Shown here one piece after another: positions 1 to 9,033 of a stretch of 64,000 nt of DNA; the stretch's first letter is position 1; each line of letters starts with the position of its first letter. The DNA is from Arthrobacter sp. NicSoilB4 (GTDB taxonomy: Bacteria > Actinomycetota > Actinomycetes > Actinomycetales > Micrococcaceae). The notes below the pieces were generated by a model. The model did not search any database. It had not been told where the DNA came from and saw only the letters and a program-made list of their open reading frames with translations. Both the position numbers and the translations under genes were made by a program. The stretch is from positions 2,728,001 to 2,792,000 of the forward strand of contig NZ_AP024653.1 of the NCBI RefSeq assembly GCF_019977335.1. Direction: 5' to 3'.

Positions 1-2
1 CC

Positions 3-713
3 CTCGCCGCCTGGCTGATAGTGACGCTTATCTTCCCGACCGCCAGGGCCTCGCTCGCGGCCCGCGCCGATGTGGGCCTCGGCAGGCTTCTTCAGAACAC
101 CGGACACGCCCTGCTCTCAGCCGCATCTTCCGCTGCCCTGATCGTCGCATTCCCGATCCTGCTGAAGCTCACCACCTCGCCAGCCGACTACGCTTTGTCC
201 GCGCCCATTCTCCTGGCCATATCGCTCACCCGTGCGCCGATCATGGTTCCACTTCAGGCCTTCCAGGGCGTTGCGCTGACCGAGGTGGTCAAGAACCCCC
301 GGGACGGCTGGAAGGCGTTGAAGAAGCCACTTGCTGCACTGCTCGCTATCGGCGTCGTCGGCGCCGTCGCGGCTTGGCTGATCGGCCCCTGGCTGATGCT
401 CTTTTTCGGCCCCGACTACCGTGTGGACGGTTGGGCTCTCGCCGCCCTGACACTTGCTGCCGTGTTGATGGCAGTCCTCACCTTGCTCGGCACCATCGTC
501 ATCGGCTTAGGCAATCATCGGGCATACTCTGCCGGATGGCTGACAGCAACAGCGGTAGCCGTCGCGCTTCTCCTGCTCCCGGCCAGTGTCGAAGTTCGCA
601 GCATTCTGAGTTTGGGGCTGGGCCCCCTCGCGGGGATCGTCGTCCATGCATTGGCGATTGCCCGCATTGTTCGCCCCCAGCGTGAAACTGCCGACCAGGT
701 CGTAGATCCCTAG
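3..713 (+). CDS. Polysaccharide flippase-like membrane protein, C-terminal part (5' end outside window)
   Basis: The reading frame is already open at the left edge (codons from base 3) and closes with TAG at 711-713, so about 236 residues of the C-terminus are visible and the true start lies upstream. The product is almost wholly hydrophobic, with five or six predicted membrane spans separated by short basic loops. This layout resembles the last helices of Wzx/MATE-like polysaccharide exporters, and the neighbouring glycosyltransferase and nucleotide-sugar genes fit that role. No catalytic motif is expected in such proteins, so the family call rests on topology and context. It points toward the convergent glycosyltransferase gene that ends at 743. 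Confidence 0.55.
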   Translation, partial: LAAWLIVTLIFPTARASLAARADVGLGRLLQNTGHALLSAASSAALIVAFPILLKLTTSPADYALSAPILLAISLTRAPIMVPLQAFQGVALTEVVKNPRDGWKALKKPLAALLAIGVVGAVAAWLIGPWLMLFFGPDYRVDGWALAALTLAAVLMAVLTLLGTIVIGLGNHRAYSAGWLTATAVAVALLLLPASVEVRSILSLGLGPLAGIVVHALAIARIVRPQRETADQVVDP

Positions 714-742
714 GCCACCCAGAGGCCCCGGGGGCAGCCCGC

Positions 743-1978
743 CTACCTCGCCCCTAACACGAAGTCTTTCAGCCGGCCCAGAACTATGCTTCGTTCAAGG
801 TTGGCGAAGTGGTAAGCCTTGCCGCTCTCGCCAAGGCCCTTGCGTTCCTGCGGAGACATTCGGTACAGCGTCCGGATGTTTTCGGCCAAAGCGGCGGCAT
901 CGGCAGCCGGACCCACGAGTCCACACTGTGCTTCATCCTCGACGAGCGTCCGGACTTCGCCATCCATGGCCAGTGCAAGCGGGCGGCCCGAGGCGATGTA
1001 AGACATGACCTTGGCCGGAATGGTCGCTTCAAGCAGATCGCTCTTGACGAGGCAGCCGACCAGCACATCCGCCAACGTCGTGTACTTGGGGATGTCGGAA
1101 ACCGGATGGTGTCCTTCAAAGCGGAACACGCCCTCAAGACCCCGCCGCGCCACTTCCTGTTCCAGTTCGCTCCGGCTCATACCGTCGCCCACAATTACCC
1201 ACACAATGTCTGTCAGGCCCTCGTGATGGAGCTCTTCGGCCGCATCAACAATGGTTTCGAAGGATTGCGCAGGGCTGATGTTTCCGGTGAAGACGACCTT
1301 GAAGCCCTCGCCCAGGCGCTTTGCCAGCTCAGGCTCATAGATTTCTTCTTCGTAGAGACTTTCGCAAGCCTGCGGCACGACAGTAATCCGGTCATCGGGG
1401 AGACCGGTTATGCCTTTGATTTTGGCACGCATCTGTTCGGACAGCACGACAATTTTGTCCGGTTGGCGGTAATGCCAATGAGATATCTTTTCTGCCAAAC
1501 GACGGAACAACTTGTTTTTCACGTGCAAAACAGAAAAGAGATTTTCCGGCCACAAATCGAGGACATACATCGTGGATTCTATGCCCCGGATCTTCGAGAT
1601 AAGAATCCCTGTGATCGACATCATTACCGGCGAAAGCTGGTATAGAAAAACTTTGTCGTACTTGCCGAAGAGCAATCTCGGCAAATGCAGCAGACTCCCG
1701 ACAGGAAATGACACATAGTTCAGGAAGATTCGAAGGCTCGAATTATCTCCCCGGGGGATCTCCGGGGCCCGGTAAATCTTGATCCCCTTGTGTTCTTGCC
1801 TAAATGGACCTCGCAGCGAGTATCCCGGATAGAGTTGTCCCTGCGGATAGTTGGGAAGGCCGCATAGAACCTCCACATCCAGTCCGTTTTCGACAAAATA
1901 ATCGCAGATATCGTTTATCCGGAAGCCCTCCGGCCAGAAATGCTGGCCGACGACGAGTACTTTGGGCTTACTGTTCAT
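743..1978 (-). CDS. Family 4 glycosyltransferase (WcaI-like)
   Basis: The 411-residue protein has the GT-B two-Rossmann layout. The N-terminal acceptor domain starts with a VLVVGQHFWPEGFR stretch (residues 7-20) typical of WcaI-type enzymes. The nucleotide-sugar domain begins near VVFTGN (228-233), and an IPAKVMSYIASGRP segment (320-333) corresponds to the donor-binding region. It should transfer a sugar from a nucleotide donor to a lipid-linked glycan at the cytoplasmic face of the membrane. It lies 2 bp downstream of capE on the same strand, so the two are probably co-translated. Donor and acceptor cannot be read from sequence; an amino sugar made by the CapE route is a reasonable guess. 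Confidence 0.85.
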   Translation of the reverse strand: MNSKPKVLVVGQHFWPEGFRINDICDYFVENGLDVEVLCGLPNYPQGQLYPGYSLRGPFRQEHKGIKIYRAPEIPRGDNSSLRIFLNYVSFPVGSLLHLPRLLFGKYDKVFLYQLSPVMMSITGILISKIRGIESTMYVLDLWPENLFSVLHVKNKLFRRLAEKISHWHYRQPDKIVVLSEQMRAKIKGITGLPDDRITVVPQACESLYEEEIYEPELAKRLGEGFKVVFTGNISPAQSFETIVDAAEELHHEGLTDIVWVIVGDGMSRSELEQEVARRGLEGVFRFEGHHPVSDIPKYTTLADVLVGCLVKSDLLEATIPAKVMSYIASGRPLALAMDGEVRTLVEDEAQCGLVGPAADAAALAENIRTLYRMSPQERKGLGESGKAYHFANLERSIVLGRLKDFVLGAR

Positions 1979-1980
1979 TC

Positions 1981-3006
1981 CTAAGACGCTGACGTGATCG
2001 AGGGAAGCAGGTCCTGGACGTAGTCCGTGGTCTTGATCTTCGCGATGATCTCGTCAATGGTCAGCTGTTGCGTGTTGTGGGATGTGTATTCCTCCAACGT
2101 CTCGCTGACGATGTCTCCTGAGTCAACGAACTTTTCGTAGTTGAGGTCTCTGGTGTCGGCGGGGACCCGGAAGTATCCGCCAAGGTCCTCCGACTTCGCA
2201 CGCTCTTCGCGGGTGAGAAGCGTTTCGTGCGCCTTCTCGCCGTGCCGGGTCCCGATGACATTGATTTCGACGTCGGAATTGAAGAGGCGCTTCATCGCTG
2301 TTGCCAAGTCCCCCACCGAGGAAGCGTCGGCTTTTTGGACGAACAAGTCGCCCTGATTGGCATTCTCGAACGCGAAGAGGACGAGCTCGACTGCTTCATC
2401 GAGGTTCATCAGGAAACGGGTCATGTGCGGATCTGTCACCGTCAGTGGCTTTCCAGCTCGAATCTGGTCTGCGAACAAGGGGATCACCGATCCTCGGGAC
2501 GCCATTACATTTCCGTACCTGGTGCAGGAGATCAACGTTTCCGACGGATCTACGTTGCGGGATTTGGCGATCACAACTTTTTCCATCATGGCCTTGGAGG
2601 TGCCCATGGCGTTGATCGGGTAAGCAGCCTTGTCGGTGGAGAGGCACACGACCTTCTTGACACCCGCGTCAATAGCCGCGGTCAGGACGTTGTCGGTTCC
2701 GAGGACGTTGGTCCGGACGGCTTCCATCGGGAAGAATTCGCACGACGGTACTTGCTTAAGTGCGGCAGCGTGGAAGATGAAATCCACTCCCCGGACAGCC
2801 TCGCGCACGCTGTCAATGTTGCGCACATCACCTATGTAGAACTTCAGCTTGTCGTTGCTGTAGGCCTTCCGCATGTCGTCCTGTTTTTTCTCATCCCGGG
2901 AGAAGATGCGGATCTCGCCGATGTCTGTGTGCAGGAAGTGCTTCAGTACAGTGTTCCCGAACGAGCCAGTGCCTCCGGTAATCAAAAGTGTCTTGTCCTT
3001 GAACAA
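1981..3006 (-). CDS. capE: UDP-N-acetylglucosamine 4,6-dehydratase / 5-epimerase, CapE type
   Basis: This 341-residue short-chain dehydrogenase carries the NAD(P)-binding GGTGSFG motif at 11-17. Where most family members have YxxxK it has MxxxK (M134, K138), after a STDKAAYP segment. The methionine variant is characteristic of the inverting CapE/WbjB dehydratases that take UDP-GlcNAc to the 4-keto-6-deoxy intermediate, the first step toward UDP-N-acetyl-L-fucosamine. The next two enzymes, CapF and CapG, are encoded at 6767-9006, separated from this gene by a divergent plus-strand block. The gene starts at an ATG divergent from the family 2 glycosyltransferase gene and is followed 2 bp later by the family 4 glycosyltransferase. 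Confidence 0.88.
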   Translation of the reverse strand: MFKDKTLLITGGTGSFGNTVLKHFLHTDIGEIRIFSRDEKKQDDMRKAYSNDKLKFYIGDVRNIDSVREAVRGVDFIFHAAALKQVPSCEFFPMEAVRTNVLGTDNVLTAAIDAGVKKVVCLSTDKAAYPINAMGTSKAMMEKVVIAKSRNVDPSETLISCTRYGNVMASRGSVIPLFADQIRAGKPLTVTDPHMTRFLMNLDEAVELVLFAFENANQGDLFVQKADASSVGDLATAMKRLFNSDVEINVIGTRHGEKAHETLLTREERAKSEDLGGYFRVPADTRDLNYEKFVDSGDIVSETLEEYTSHNTQQLTIDEIIAKIKTTDYVQDLLPSITSAS

Positions 3007-3146
3007 CTTGTCTCCTTGTTTTGCAGGTGGCTACGGCAACGAACATGGGCTGCAACCGTTAGATGATATCAGCGAGTCGGGATCGGGACGGGTGAACAAT
3101 CCCCGCGCGACCCTGGCCGTGAATTCGGCTTGCATGTGATTCGGCG

Positions 3147-3152
3147 TAGAAT
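3147..3152 (+). promoter_or_regulatory. -10 box of a likely leaderless promoter
   Basis: TAGAAT fits the actinobacterial TANNNT -10 pattern and ends 7 bases before the ATG at 3160. Transcription would therefore begin at the start codon itself, which explains why no ribosome binding site is seen there. No good -35 hexamer is visible at the usual spacing, so this is an inference from the -10 box alone. Confidence 0.5.
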
Positions 3153-3159
3153 CTCAAGC

Positions 3160-3900
3160 ATGCTTAGCCCAGAAACCCGCCGAGTTCTAGTGATCATGCC
3201 TGCCTGGAACGAAGGCGAAACCGTCGGTGACACGGTTGACGAGGTGATCAACCTGAACGAAGGATACGACGTCCTGGTCGTCGACGACGGCTCAAAGGAT
3301 GCGACAGCGGCTGTCGCGGCCGCCGCCGGCGCGACGGTCCTTCGGCTCCCGTTCAACATGGGAGTCGGCGGTGCCATGCGAGCTGGATTCAAGTACGCCG
3401 ACCGCTACAACTATGACGCCGTAATCCAAGTAGACGCCGACGGCCAGCACGACCCTCGGGAGATCGCATCGGTCTTGGAGGGTTTGACCACCGCCGACAT
3501 TTCCATCGGGGCACGCTTCGCCTCCAAGGGTGACTACAAGGTCTCCGGTCCGCGCCACTGGGCCATGGTGTTCCTTGCTGCGGTGATCTCCAGGCTGGCA
3601 CGGACAAAACTTACGGACGTGACGTCGGGGTTCCGCGCGGGAAACAAGCGGGCTATTGCGCAGTACCTCGACCACTATCCGGCCGAGTATCTGGGCGACA
3701 CTATCGATTCATTGGTCGTCGCCATCAAGTCTGGCTGCAAGGTCACCCAGATCCCCGTGGCCATGCGGCCCCGGCAGGGCGGAACCCCGAGCCACAATCC
3801 AGCGAAATCCGCAATCTACCTGCTGCGGTCCGTCTTCGCGCTGCTGTTCGCGCTGACCCGGAGCCGCTCGAAAATCGCTGTACAGGAAGGCATTGCCTGA
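3160..3900 (+). CDS. Family 2 glycosyltransferase, dolichol-phosphate-mannose-synthase-like
   Basis: About 246 residues from the ATG at 3160. An in-frame TTG at 3130 would add ten residues but has no Shine-Dalgarno sequence and would lie upstream of the -10 box at 3147. The protein shows the GT-A hallmarks: an N-terminal MPAWNEG segment, VVDDGS, and a metal-binding VDADGQHDP motif. It resembles DPM1/GtrB-type enzymes that charge polyprenyl phosphate with a hexose for use outside the membrane. Its stop codon overlaps the start of the DUF2304 gene by one base. A GT2-DUF2304 pair followed by a large GT-C-like membrane protein suggests a polyprenyl-phosphate sugar donor system. Confidence 0.82.
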   Translation: MLSPETRRVLVIMPAWNEGETVGDTVDEVINLNEGYDVLVVDDGSKDATAAVAAAAGATVLRLPFNMGVGGAMRAGFKYADRYNYDAVIQVDADGQHDPREIASVLEGLTTADISIGARFASKGDYKVSGPRHWAMVFLAAVISRLARTKLTDVTSGFRAGNKRAIAQYLDHYPAEYLGDTIDSLVVAIKSGCKVTQIPVAMRPRQGGTPSHNPAKSAIYLLRSVFALLFALTRSRSKIAVQEGIA

Positions 3901-4319
3901 TGGGAAACACTTTGGCCCCCTTCATCTTCGCCCTGGTCATGGTAGCGATCGTACTGGAGCTGGTCCGCCGCAAGGTTTTTCGTGAGAAGTATGCAGCCCT
4001 CTGGCTGGTCATTGGCGCCAGCGCCCTGGTCTTGGCCGGCTGGCCGGACCTTCTTGCGGGTGTCAGCAAACTCCTTGGCATTCAGGTTGCGTCGAACCTG
4101 CTCTTTGCGCTGTGTATCGTCTTGCTGCTTGGCGTGTGCCTCCATCTCTCTTGGGAACTCTCCGTCGTCGAAGATGAGAACCGCACGTTGGCTGAAGAAG
4201 TCGCGATTCTGCGCACTGCCGTTGAGCAGTTGGAAAGCGATTTCCGGCGCATCCCGCAACCCACACCGCAGGCCGCAAAGCCGCAGCTGCAATCGGCGCC
4301 TGGCCCCTGCGAGGACTGA
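3900..4319 (+). CDS. DUF2304 small membrane protein
   Basis: A 139-residue protein with three predicted membrane helices in its first 90 residues, then a short coiled region (about 92-115, rich in E, L and R) and a proline-rich tail. The order of spans and the WELSVVEDENRTLAEE segment after the last helix match the DUF2304 family, whose genes regularly sit beside GT2 glycosyltransferases. The ATG overlaps the upstream stop codon (TGATG), so translation is probably coupled. It may scaffold or anchor the glycosyltransferase at the membrane; no catalytic residues are recognisable. Confidence 0.75.
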   Translation: MGNTLAPFIFALVMVAIVLELVRRKVFREKYAALWLVIGASALVLAGWPDLLAGVSKLLGIQVASNLLFALCIVLLLGVCLHLSWELSVVEDENRTLAEEVAILRTAVEQLESDFRRIPQPTPQAAKPQLQSAPGPCED

Positions 4320-4442
4320 CATATTCGGCACAGGTCAGGGGCGGAGTCCGGCACGAAGTAGACTTCTACTGTCCATTCTGAACTTTCATGGTGCCCCGCA
4401 GGCAGTGGGCCGTGGATCAATGAAGGTCGTGACATCGGGGGA

Positions 4443-6497
4443 ATGCCGGCTGAAAACGACCACGAAGGAATCATGCTCAGCCCCGATCTGCAAGACAATC
4501 CCGGAACCTCGGACCACAAGGTGCCCGCCCGGCGCCGACGACTCGCGCCCGTCAGTACGGGCACAACAGCCCCCCAGTGGCTCTGCATCGGCTTGGTTGC
4601 GAGTCTCGTGGTCCTGGCCGTATTCATGCTCCGGGCCGCTGGGGGCCTGACCGGCTGGCGGTACGGGATTGCGCTGGGCCTTGTGCTGATTCTCATCCCG
4701 ACCTCGCGGACGTTTTCACAGAGAATCCTTTTCTCGATCGTCGGACTGGCGGGTACAGCCCCGATCATGTGGTGGGTCACGGGTCCGGTCCCGGATCTTA
4801 ACCGCGGTTCCGTGGTCTTGGCCGTGGCAGCCGCGGCCCTCGCCGGGTCAGCATGCTATTGGCGCGTCAAGCGTCAGCCACTTCGTACATTCCTGCCCCA
4901 TCTCCGTGCCGTAGATGGCCTGCCAGTTCTCGCCGGGCTGGCTTCCCTGTGGGTGGTGCAGAGTTTCGTCACGGTCCGGACACCGGAGCAGGCGTTGCTC
5001 TTGTTGACGCGGTCTTGGGATTTCGCGCCGCACTTCAACATGTTCAACATGATTCGAAATCATGGCTCAGTTATCGCGGTTCTGCCCGCTTCCCCCGACG
5101 GCGGCCCATGGTCCGCGGCGACGTATCCCCAAGGTTTCCACTCGCTGGCCGCCACGTTTGCCGAGGTCGTTGCCGGCAGCACTGCAGGTGATGCAGGGCA
5201 GGAAGTCCTCCTGTTTTGTCGGCTGGTCGGTGTTATCAGCGTTCTCGGCACCCTGCTGGTCGTCGCCGGGCTGACGTCGCTCCCCGTGCTACGCCACAAC
5301 TTCTTTGTGACGCTTCCTCTCGTTGCCATCGTGTCTACGGCCTGGGTGGTGGGTCCCGGCGCCATTCCAGTGTTCGGGGCCTTCCCAAATTTCGGACTGG
5401 GAGTGGCACTTTGCGTGGCCTGTATTGCGATCGTGCAGCTCCGGCGTGTCATTCACCCGGCGTTGGCATCTACGGCCCTGATCCTTGCACTGATTGGGGT
5501 TGCTCACGGCTGGATTCTCCTGCTCGTCCTTTGTCTCCCGAGCGCGGTAGTTTATGGCTGGCACCTGTTTCGGCATCGTGCACAGCTGGGCCGGCCGCTT
5601 ATCGCCATTCATAGCCTCCTGGCACTGCTCGGCGCCGCCGCCCTTGTGGCCGCGGTCTGGCAACTGCACGGCATGTCTGCCGGGGAAGTTCTCACCACTA
5701 ATGGCGGTATAGCTCTTGCCGATACCGGAGTGGCTGTATTGTGCATCATTGCCAATGCCTTTGTGGCATTGGCCTTCTACTCTCGCCGAAGAGTCGGAAC
5801 CGACGAGGTTCGCCTCGGGACCCTTACTTCACTTCACGTTCTTGCCACTCCCCTCTATGCTGCGGCACTGCTTGTCTGCCTTGCCGTCTTTCAGCTGGTC
5901 CAGGCCGGCATGGTTACGTACTATTTCCATAAGTCATTCCTGGCTGTCGAGATCGTGGCAATCGTATGCACGGTCATTGGCGCAGCAGAGCTCTGGTCCC
6001 CGCTTCTGCTGGCCCGGAGTCACAGAAAAGCCTTCCTGGCAGCGTCGCTCCTGACGTCCCTGGGGGCCACGCAGTTCTTTGGACTACCCTTCACGGGTTT
6101 GAGCCAGCAGGGAATGAAACCGACGGCGAGTGGACCCACAGCCCTGCTGCAGCAGAGCACCGCGCTGGCCGACCCTATGCCGCCGCTCATCCCCAAACTG
6201 CTCGCCGTGTCACGCGTAGAGCAACGCCGACCCTTCATCTACGTGGGATTCAACGACTTCTTCGACCCTCTCCTGGCCGCTCAGTGGTCACTGACCCTCC
6301 AAGGCAAATGGACGAACAAGATTGAGCCCGCCATTCCCATGGTCAGTCCTCTGTATAAGGGACCCTCCAAAGTCCCCGACTCCATTGTGGTGATCCTGGA
6401 AACAATGCCCGATCTGGACGTCATGGTCGATGCAGTGCTGGTCCCCGAGTTGCGCGCCGCACTCCCCCAGTACGCGTCCAGGATCATCACCTACTAG
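4443..6497 (+). CDS. Large polytopic membrane protein, DUF6541 / GT-C-like (paralogue A)
   Basis: The 684-residue protein has a hydrophilic N-terminus of about 45 residues, more than a dozen predicted membrane helices, and a soluble extracytoplasmic C-terminal segment of about 130 residues. An HFNMFNMIRNHGS loop followed by ATYPQGFHSLAA resembles the first-loop and acceptor regions of GT-C glycosyltransferases. The same pattern occurs in the protein at 9034-11082 (DNVFHLNAVRYI, then FYPAAWHDLVAL), so the two look paralogous. A role in adding sugars from polyprenyl-phosphate donors on the outer face is inferred. The ATG at 4473 is an alternative start with an AAGGA three bases upstream; the 4443 ATG has only a G-rich stretch directly before it. 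Confidence 0.7.
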   Translation: MPAENDHEGIMLSPDLQDNPGTSDHKVPARRRRLAPVSTGTTAPQWLCIGLVASLVVLAVFMLRAAGGLTGWRYGIALGLVLILIPTSRTFSQRILFSIVGLAGTAPIMWWVTGPVPDLNRGSVVLAVAAAALAGSACYWRVKRQPLRTFLPHLRAVDGLPVLAGLASLWVVQSFVTVRTPEQALLLLTRSWDFAPHFNMFNMIRNHGSVIAVLPASPDGGPWSAATYPQGFHSLAATFAEVVAGSTAGDAGQEVLLFCRLVGVISVLGTLLVVAGLTSLPVLRHNFFVTLPLVAIVSTAWVVGPGAIPVFGAFPNFGLGVALCVACIAIVQLRRVIHPALASTALILALIGVAHGWILLLVLCLPSAVVYGWHLFRHRAQLGRPLIAIHSLLALLGAAALVAAVWQLHGMSAGEVLTTNGGIALADTGVAVLCIIANAFVALAFYSRRRVGTDEVRLGTLTSLHVLATPLYAAALLVCLAVFQLVQAGMVTYYFHKSFLAVEIVAIVCTVIGAAELWSPLLLARSHRKAFLAASLLTSLGATQFFGLPFTGLSQQGMKPTASGPTALLQQSTALADPMPPLIPKLLAVSRVEQRRPFIYVGFNDFFDPLLAAQWSLTLQGKWTNKIEPAIPMVSPLYKGPSKVPDSIVVILETMPDLDVMVDAVLVPELRAALPQYASRIITY

Positions 6498-6502
6498 CCC
6501 TT

Positions 6503-6521
6503 ACCGCCCGCTCGGGGCGGT
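6503..6521 (+). terminator. Hairpin after the DUF6541 paralogue A gene
   Basis: A perfect 7-bp stem (ACCGCCC / GGGCGGT) with a five-base loop begins six bases after the stop codon at 6497. It lacks a T-tract, so it is a plausible but imperfect intrinsic terminator for the plus-strand transcript. Most of the remaining 6522-6766 intergenic stretch shows no coding signal; it contains the stronger hairpin at 6673-6699. Confidence 0.45.
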
Positions 6522-6672
6522 GTGAGAGCCTCGTGCGGTCCGCGACCCGGTCGGGCCCCGTGGATTGCGGGGAGGTCCGGAGAAGCGAAGCTGCGGCAGG
6601 CAGTCACGTGTCTATTACGGTCCCTAGGGCGTCAAACCCGTCCCTAAGTAACCAGACCCCCGCCACGCAAAA

Positions 6673-6699
6673 CGCTCGGCTGGAAATTCCAGCCGAGCG
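6673..6699 (-). terminator. Perfect intrinsic terminator for the minus-strand polysaccharide operon
   Basis: A 27-base perfect palindrome with arms CGCTCGGCTGGAA and TTCCAGCCGAGCG around a single central base. On the minus strand it is followed by TTTTGCG, so it reads as a classical intrinsic terminator about 70 bases after the capG stop codon. It probably also stops residual plus-strand transcription from paralogue A. It marks the 3' end of the long glf-to-capG unit. Confidence 0.85.
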
Positions 6700-6766
6700 C
6701 CAACGTGATCCAGTCCCGCAGCCTAGCTGGCGCGGCGAACCCTAAAACAGCCTGTTCTTCGCTTCA

Positions 6767-7918
6767 TCACCGATCGATGTTGACGAAAATTCCTGACCTT
6801 TGATGGTGTGTGTGGGCGGTCGAACGAATGAAGTTCACTGCCCGCCGAGACGTGTCGCCAATCTGGTAGTCCGCCGGAATCACGGGCGGACCGTCGGTCT
6901 CGAACTGGTCGAGGACAATGTCGATGGCGTCGACAATCGCGTCCGCCTTGACACCCGTGGTGATGATGGCCGCGGTGTCCAATGACTCCGGACGTTCGAT
7001 GGCGTCCCTAAGAGTGACTGCCGGGAAGCCCAACAGGGAAGACTCTTCGCTAATGGTGCCGCTGTCCGAGAGCACAAGCTTGGCTTCCTGTTGAAGCTTT
7101 ACATAGTCGTTGAAGCCGAATGGCGGGTGGAAGCGCAAGCCGCGCTTCAACTCTTCAGGCTGGTCCTCGAGCCGTTTACGGGTCCGGGGATGAGTCGAGA
7201 CGAGCACAGGCAGTCCGTGCCGTTCGCTGATTGTCTGAAGTGCCTTGAGGATCTCGGCCAGGCGGTCTGGGCTGTCGACATTTTCCTCCCGGTGGACGCT
7301 GACCATAAAGTAGCCGCCGGACGTGAGCCCCTGCTTTTCGAGCACGTCACTCGCTGCAATGGCGTCGGCGTTGCCGACGAGAACTTCCTTCATCGGGGAT
7401 CCCGTCAGCAGGATCCGGGACGGGTGCAGACCCTCGGAAAGCAAATTCCTGCGAGCGTGCTCCGTGTATACGAGGTTGTAATCCGCCACGTGGTCAACCA
7501 AACGGCGGTTCGTCTCCTCCGGGACATTTTCGTCGAAGCAACGGTTGCCGGCCTCCATGTGGTAGACCGGGATCCGCAGGCGCTTTGCCATAAGGGCAGA
7601 AATGCAGCTATTGGTATCCCCCAGCACCAGCATTGCGTCCGGCTTTTCTGCCAGCAGGACCCGCTCCGTCTTGGCAAGGATTGAGCCCAGGACGGCACCC
7701 AAGGATGTCGTGTCCGCTTCCAGGAAGTGATCCGGCTTCCTGAGGCCAAGGTCTTCAAAAAAGACCTCGTTCAGTTCGTAATCGTAGTTCTGGCCGGTGT
7801 GGACCAGTACGTGCTCTGTACTGCGATCAAGCCGCCGAATGGTGGCCGCCAAACGGATAATCTCGGGCCGTGTTCCTACAATGGTCAGTACTTTTAGCCT
7901 GCGGCCAGCGTCGGTCAT
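6767..7918 (-). CDS. capG: UDP-N-acetylglucosamine 2-epimerase family, CapG type
   Basis: The 383-residue enzyme shows the non-hydrolysing 2-epimerase signatures: GTRPE near the N-terminus (15-19), YHMEAGNRCFDENVPEE in the middle, and SDSGTISEE with TLRDAIERPE toward the C-terminus. In the UDP-L-FucNAc pathway CapG inverts C2 of UDP-N-acetyl-L-pneumosamine. A plain WecB-type UDP-GlcNAc 2-epimerase is the alternative, but the 4-bp ATGA overlap with capF, and capE nearby, make the CapG role more likely. It is the last gene before the terminator at 6673-6699. Confidence 0.85.
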   Translation of the reverse strand: MTDAGRRLKVLTIVGTRPEIIRLAATIRRLDRSTEHVLVHTGQNYDYELNEVFFEDLGLRKPDHFLEADTTSLGAVLGSILAKTERVLLAEKPDAMLVLGDTNSCISALMAKRLRIPVYHMEAGNRCFDENVPEETNRRLVDHVADYNLVYTEHARRNLLSEGLHPSRILLTGSPMKEVLVGNADAIAASDVLEKQGLTSGGYFMVSVHREENVDSPDRLAEILKALQTISERHGLPVLVSTHPRTRKRLEDQPEELKRGLRFHPPFGFNDYVKLQQEAKLVLSDSGTISEESSLLGFPAVTLRDAIERPESLDTAAIITTGVKADAIVDAIDIVLDQFETDGPPVIPADYQIGDTSRRAVNFIRSTAHTHHQRSGIFVNIDR

Positions 7919-9006
7919 ACTTCCTCCGGGAAAGTGTCGGGAGAGGCTGGATCAAATATTTCGTTGATCCAGAACATGGTGTAAAGCTTATCTGATCCGG
8001 TATTTGTGATCTTGTGAGACCACATTGTCGGCATATCAATGGCGACGGGTTGCTGCCCGTCGACCGAGTAGGTACGCACTTCATCGGAAAACAACTTCCG
8101 CATGGAGATTTCGGCAGTTCCCGACAGCACCGTAAACCGTTCAATCTTTCGCCGGTGGTAGTGCTGCCCCCTGGTTACGCCCGGCTCCGTGGTCGAGAAT
8201 GACGCCTGCCCCTCGCCCCCTGCGCTTCGTATGACTTCGAAAAAGGCGCCACGGGCATCCTCTTTCCGGTCCAAGGTGACGGGAAGACGATCGCCGACCA
8301 GGAACGAGCGGTAGGTATTGAACATGTCGCGGTCAAACGGTTTCGAAATGTCCGGAATGGTCCCGTTGGAATAAATTTGGGACATCTCTTGGATCAGCGC
8401 GGCCACCTCACTTACGCGGCGGCTGGTTGCGAGCCGCTGGGCGTCCTCGGGATCGTGCAGCCCGAGGAGGATTTCGGCTGCTGTCTGCACGTGCAGAAGC
8501 AGCAAGTCCTTGTCGTCCTGGACTTGCAGAGCTTTTCCGTCGGCGGCCAACTGGCAGAAGGTCGCCACCACGGAGTTGTAGAAAGGCACCCCGTGCTCAC
8601 CGAACAGGTTTGGAAGGCTGACGTTGACAAAGTGAGCTCCGGCGTTTTCGGCGGCTTTCTTCAGGATCAGGCCGGCCTCCTGCTTCCCCCGACCGTACGC
8701 ACTGTCGTTGCCCGCCTGAATGGAATTGGCAAAAACCACGGTCGCGGGTTTCGTCGTCGCCTGGTCCAGGGTCAACGCGAGTTGCTCAGCGAAACGGATG
8801 TTGCCGAGCCTGACGGCATCGTCGCCACCTCGGTTCACGCCCGCCACGTGCACCAGGACCGTTGCCCGTTCCATGATGCCAACCGCGGCGTCGACGTCGA
8901 ATTTGTCCCCCAGAGCCAGCGCTTCAGTCGGCTTGCCAAGGCTGTGCGCCAGAACGCGCGTGTGCCATCCAAGGAAGCCATTGCTTCCGGTCAAGGCGAT
9001 CGTCAT
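7915..9006 (-). CDS. capF: CapF: NADPH-dependent 4-keto reductase with C-terminal cupin domain
   Basis: The 363-residue bifunctional protein has an N-terminal short-chain reductase domain (TGSNGFLG at 6-13; YGRGK, an YxxxK motif, at 104-108) and a C-terminal cupin of about 110 residues. Likely metal ligands in the cupin are H282, H284 and H331. This architecture is specific to CapF, which epimerises and reduces the CapE product to UDP-2-acetamido-2,6-dideoxy-L-talose. AAGGA lies eight bases before the ATG. It overlaps capG by 4 bp and follows the DUF6541 paralogue B gene by 27 bp, so all three are probably one message. Confidence 0.9.
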   Translation of the reverse strand: MTIALTGSNGFLGWHTRVLAHSLGKPTEALALGDKFDVDAAVGIMERATVLVHVAGVNRGGDDAVRLGNIRFAEQLALTLDQATTKPATVVFANSIQAGNDSAYGRGKQEAGLILKKAAENAGAHFVNVSLPNLFGEHGVPFYNSVVATFCQLAADGKALQVQDDKDLLLLHVQTAAEILLGLHDPEDAQRLATSRRVSEVAALIQEMSQIYSNGTIPDISKPFDRDMFNTYRSFLVGDRLPVTLDRKEDARGAFFEVIRSAGGEGQASFSTTEPGVTRGQHYHRRKIERFTVLSGTAEISMRKLFSDEVRTYSVDGQQPVAIDMPTMWSHKITNTGSDKLYTMFWINEIFDPASPDTFPEEV

Positions 9007-9033
9007 ATTTGAATTCCTTTCACGTAGATACAG

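Noticed and set aside
3130..3159. TTG start for the family 2 glycosyltransferase
   Set aside because: It lies before the TAGAAT box and has no ribosome binding site; ATG at 3160 fits a leaderless start.
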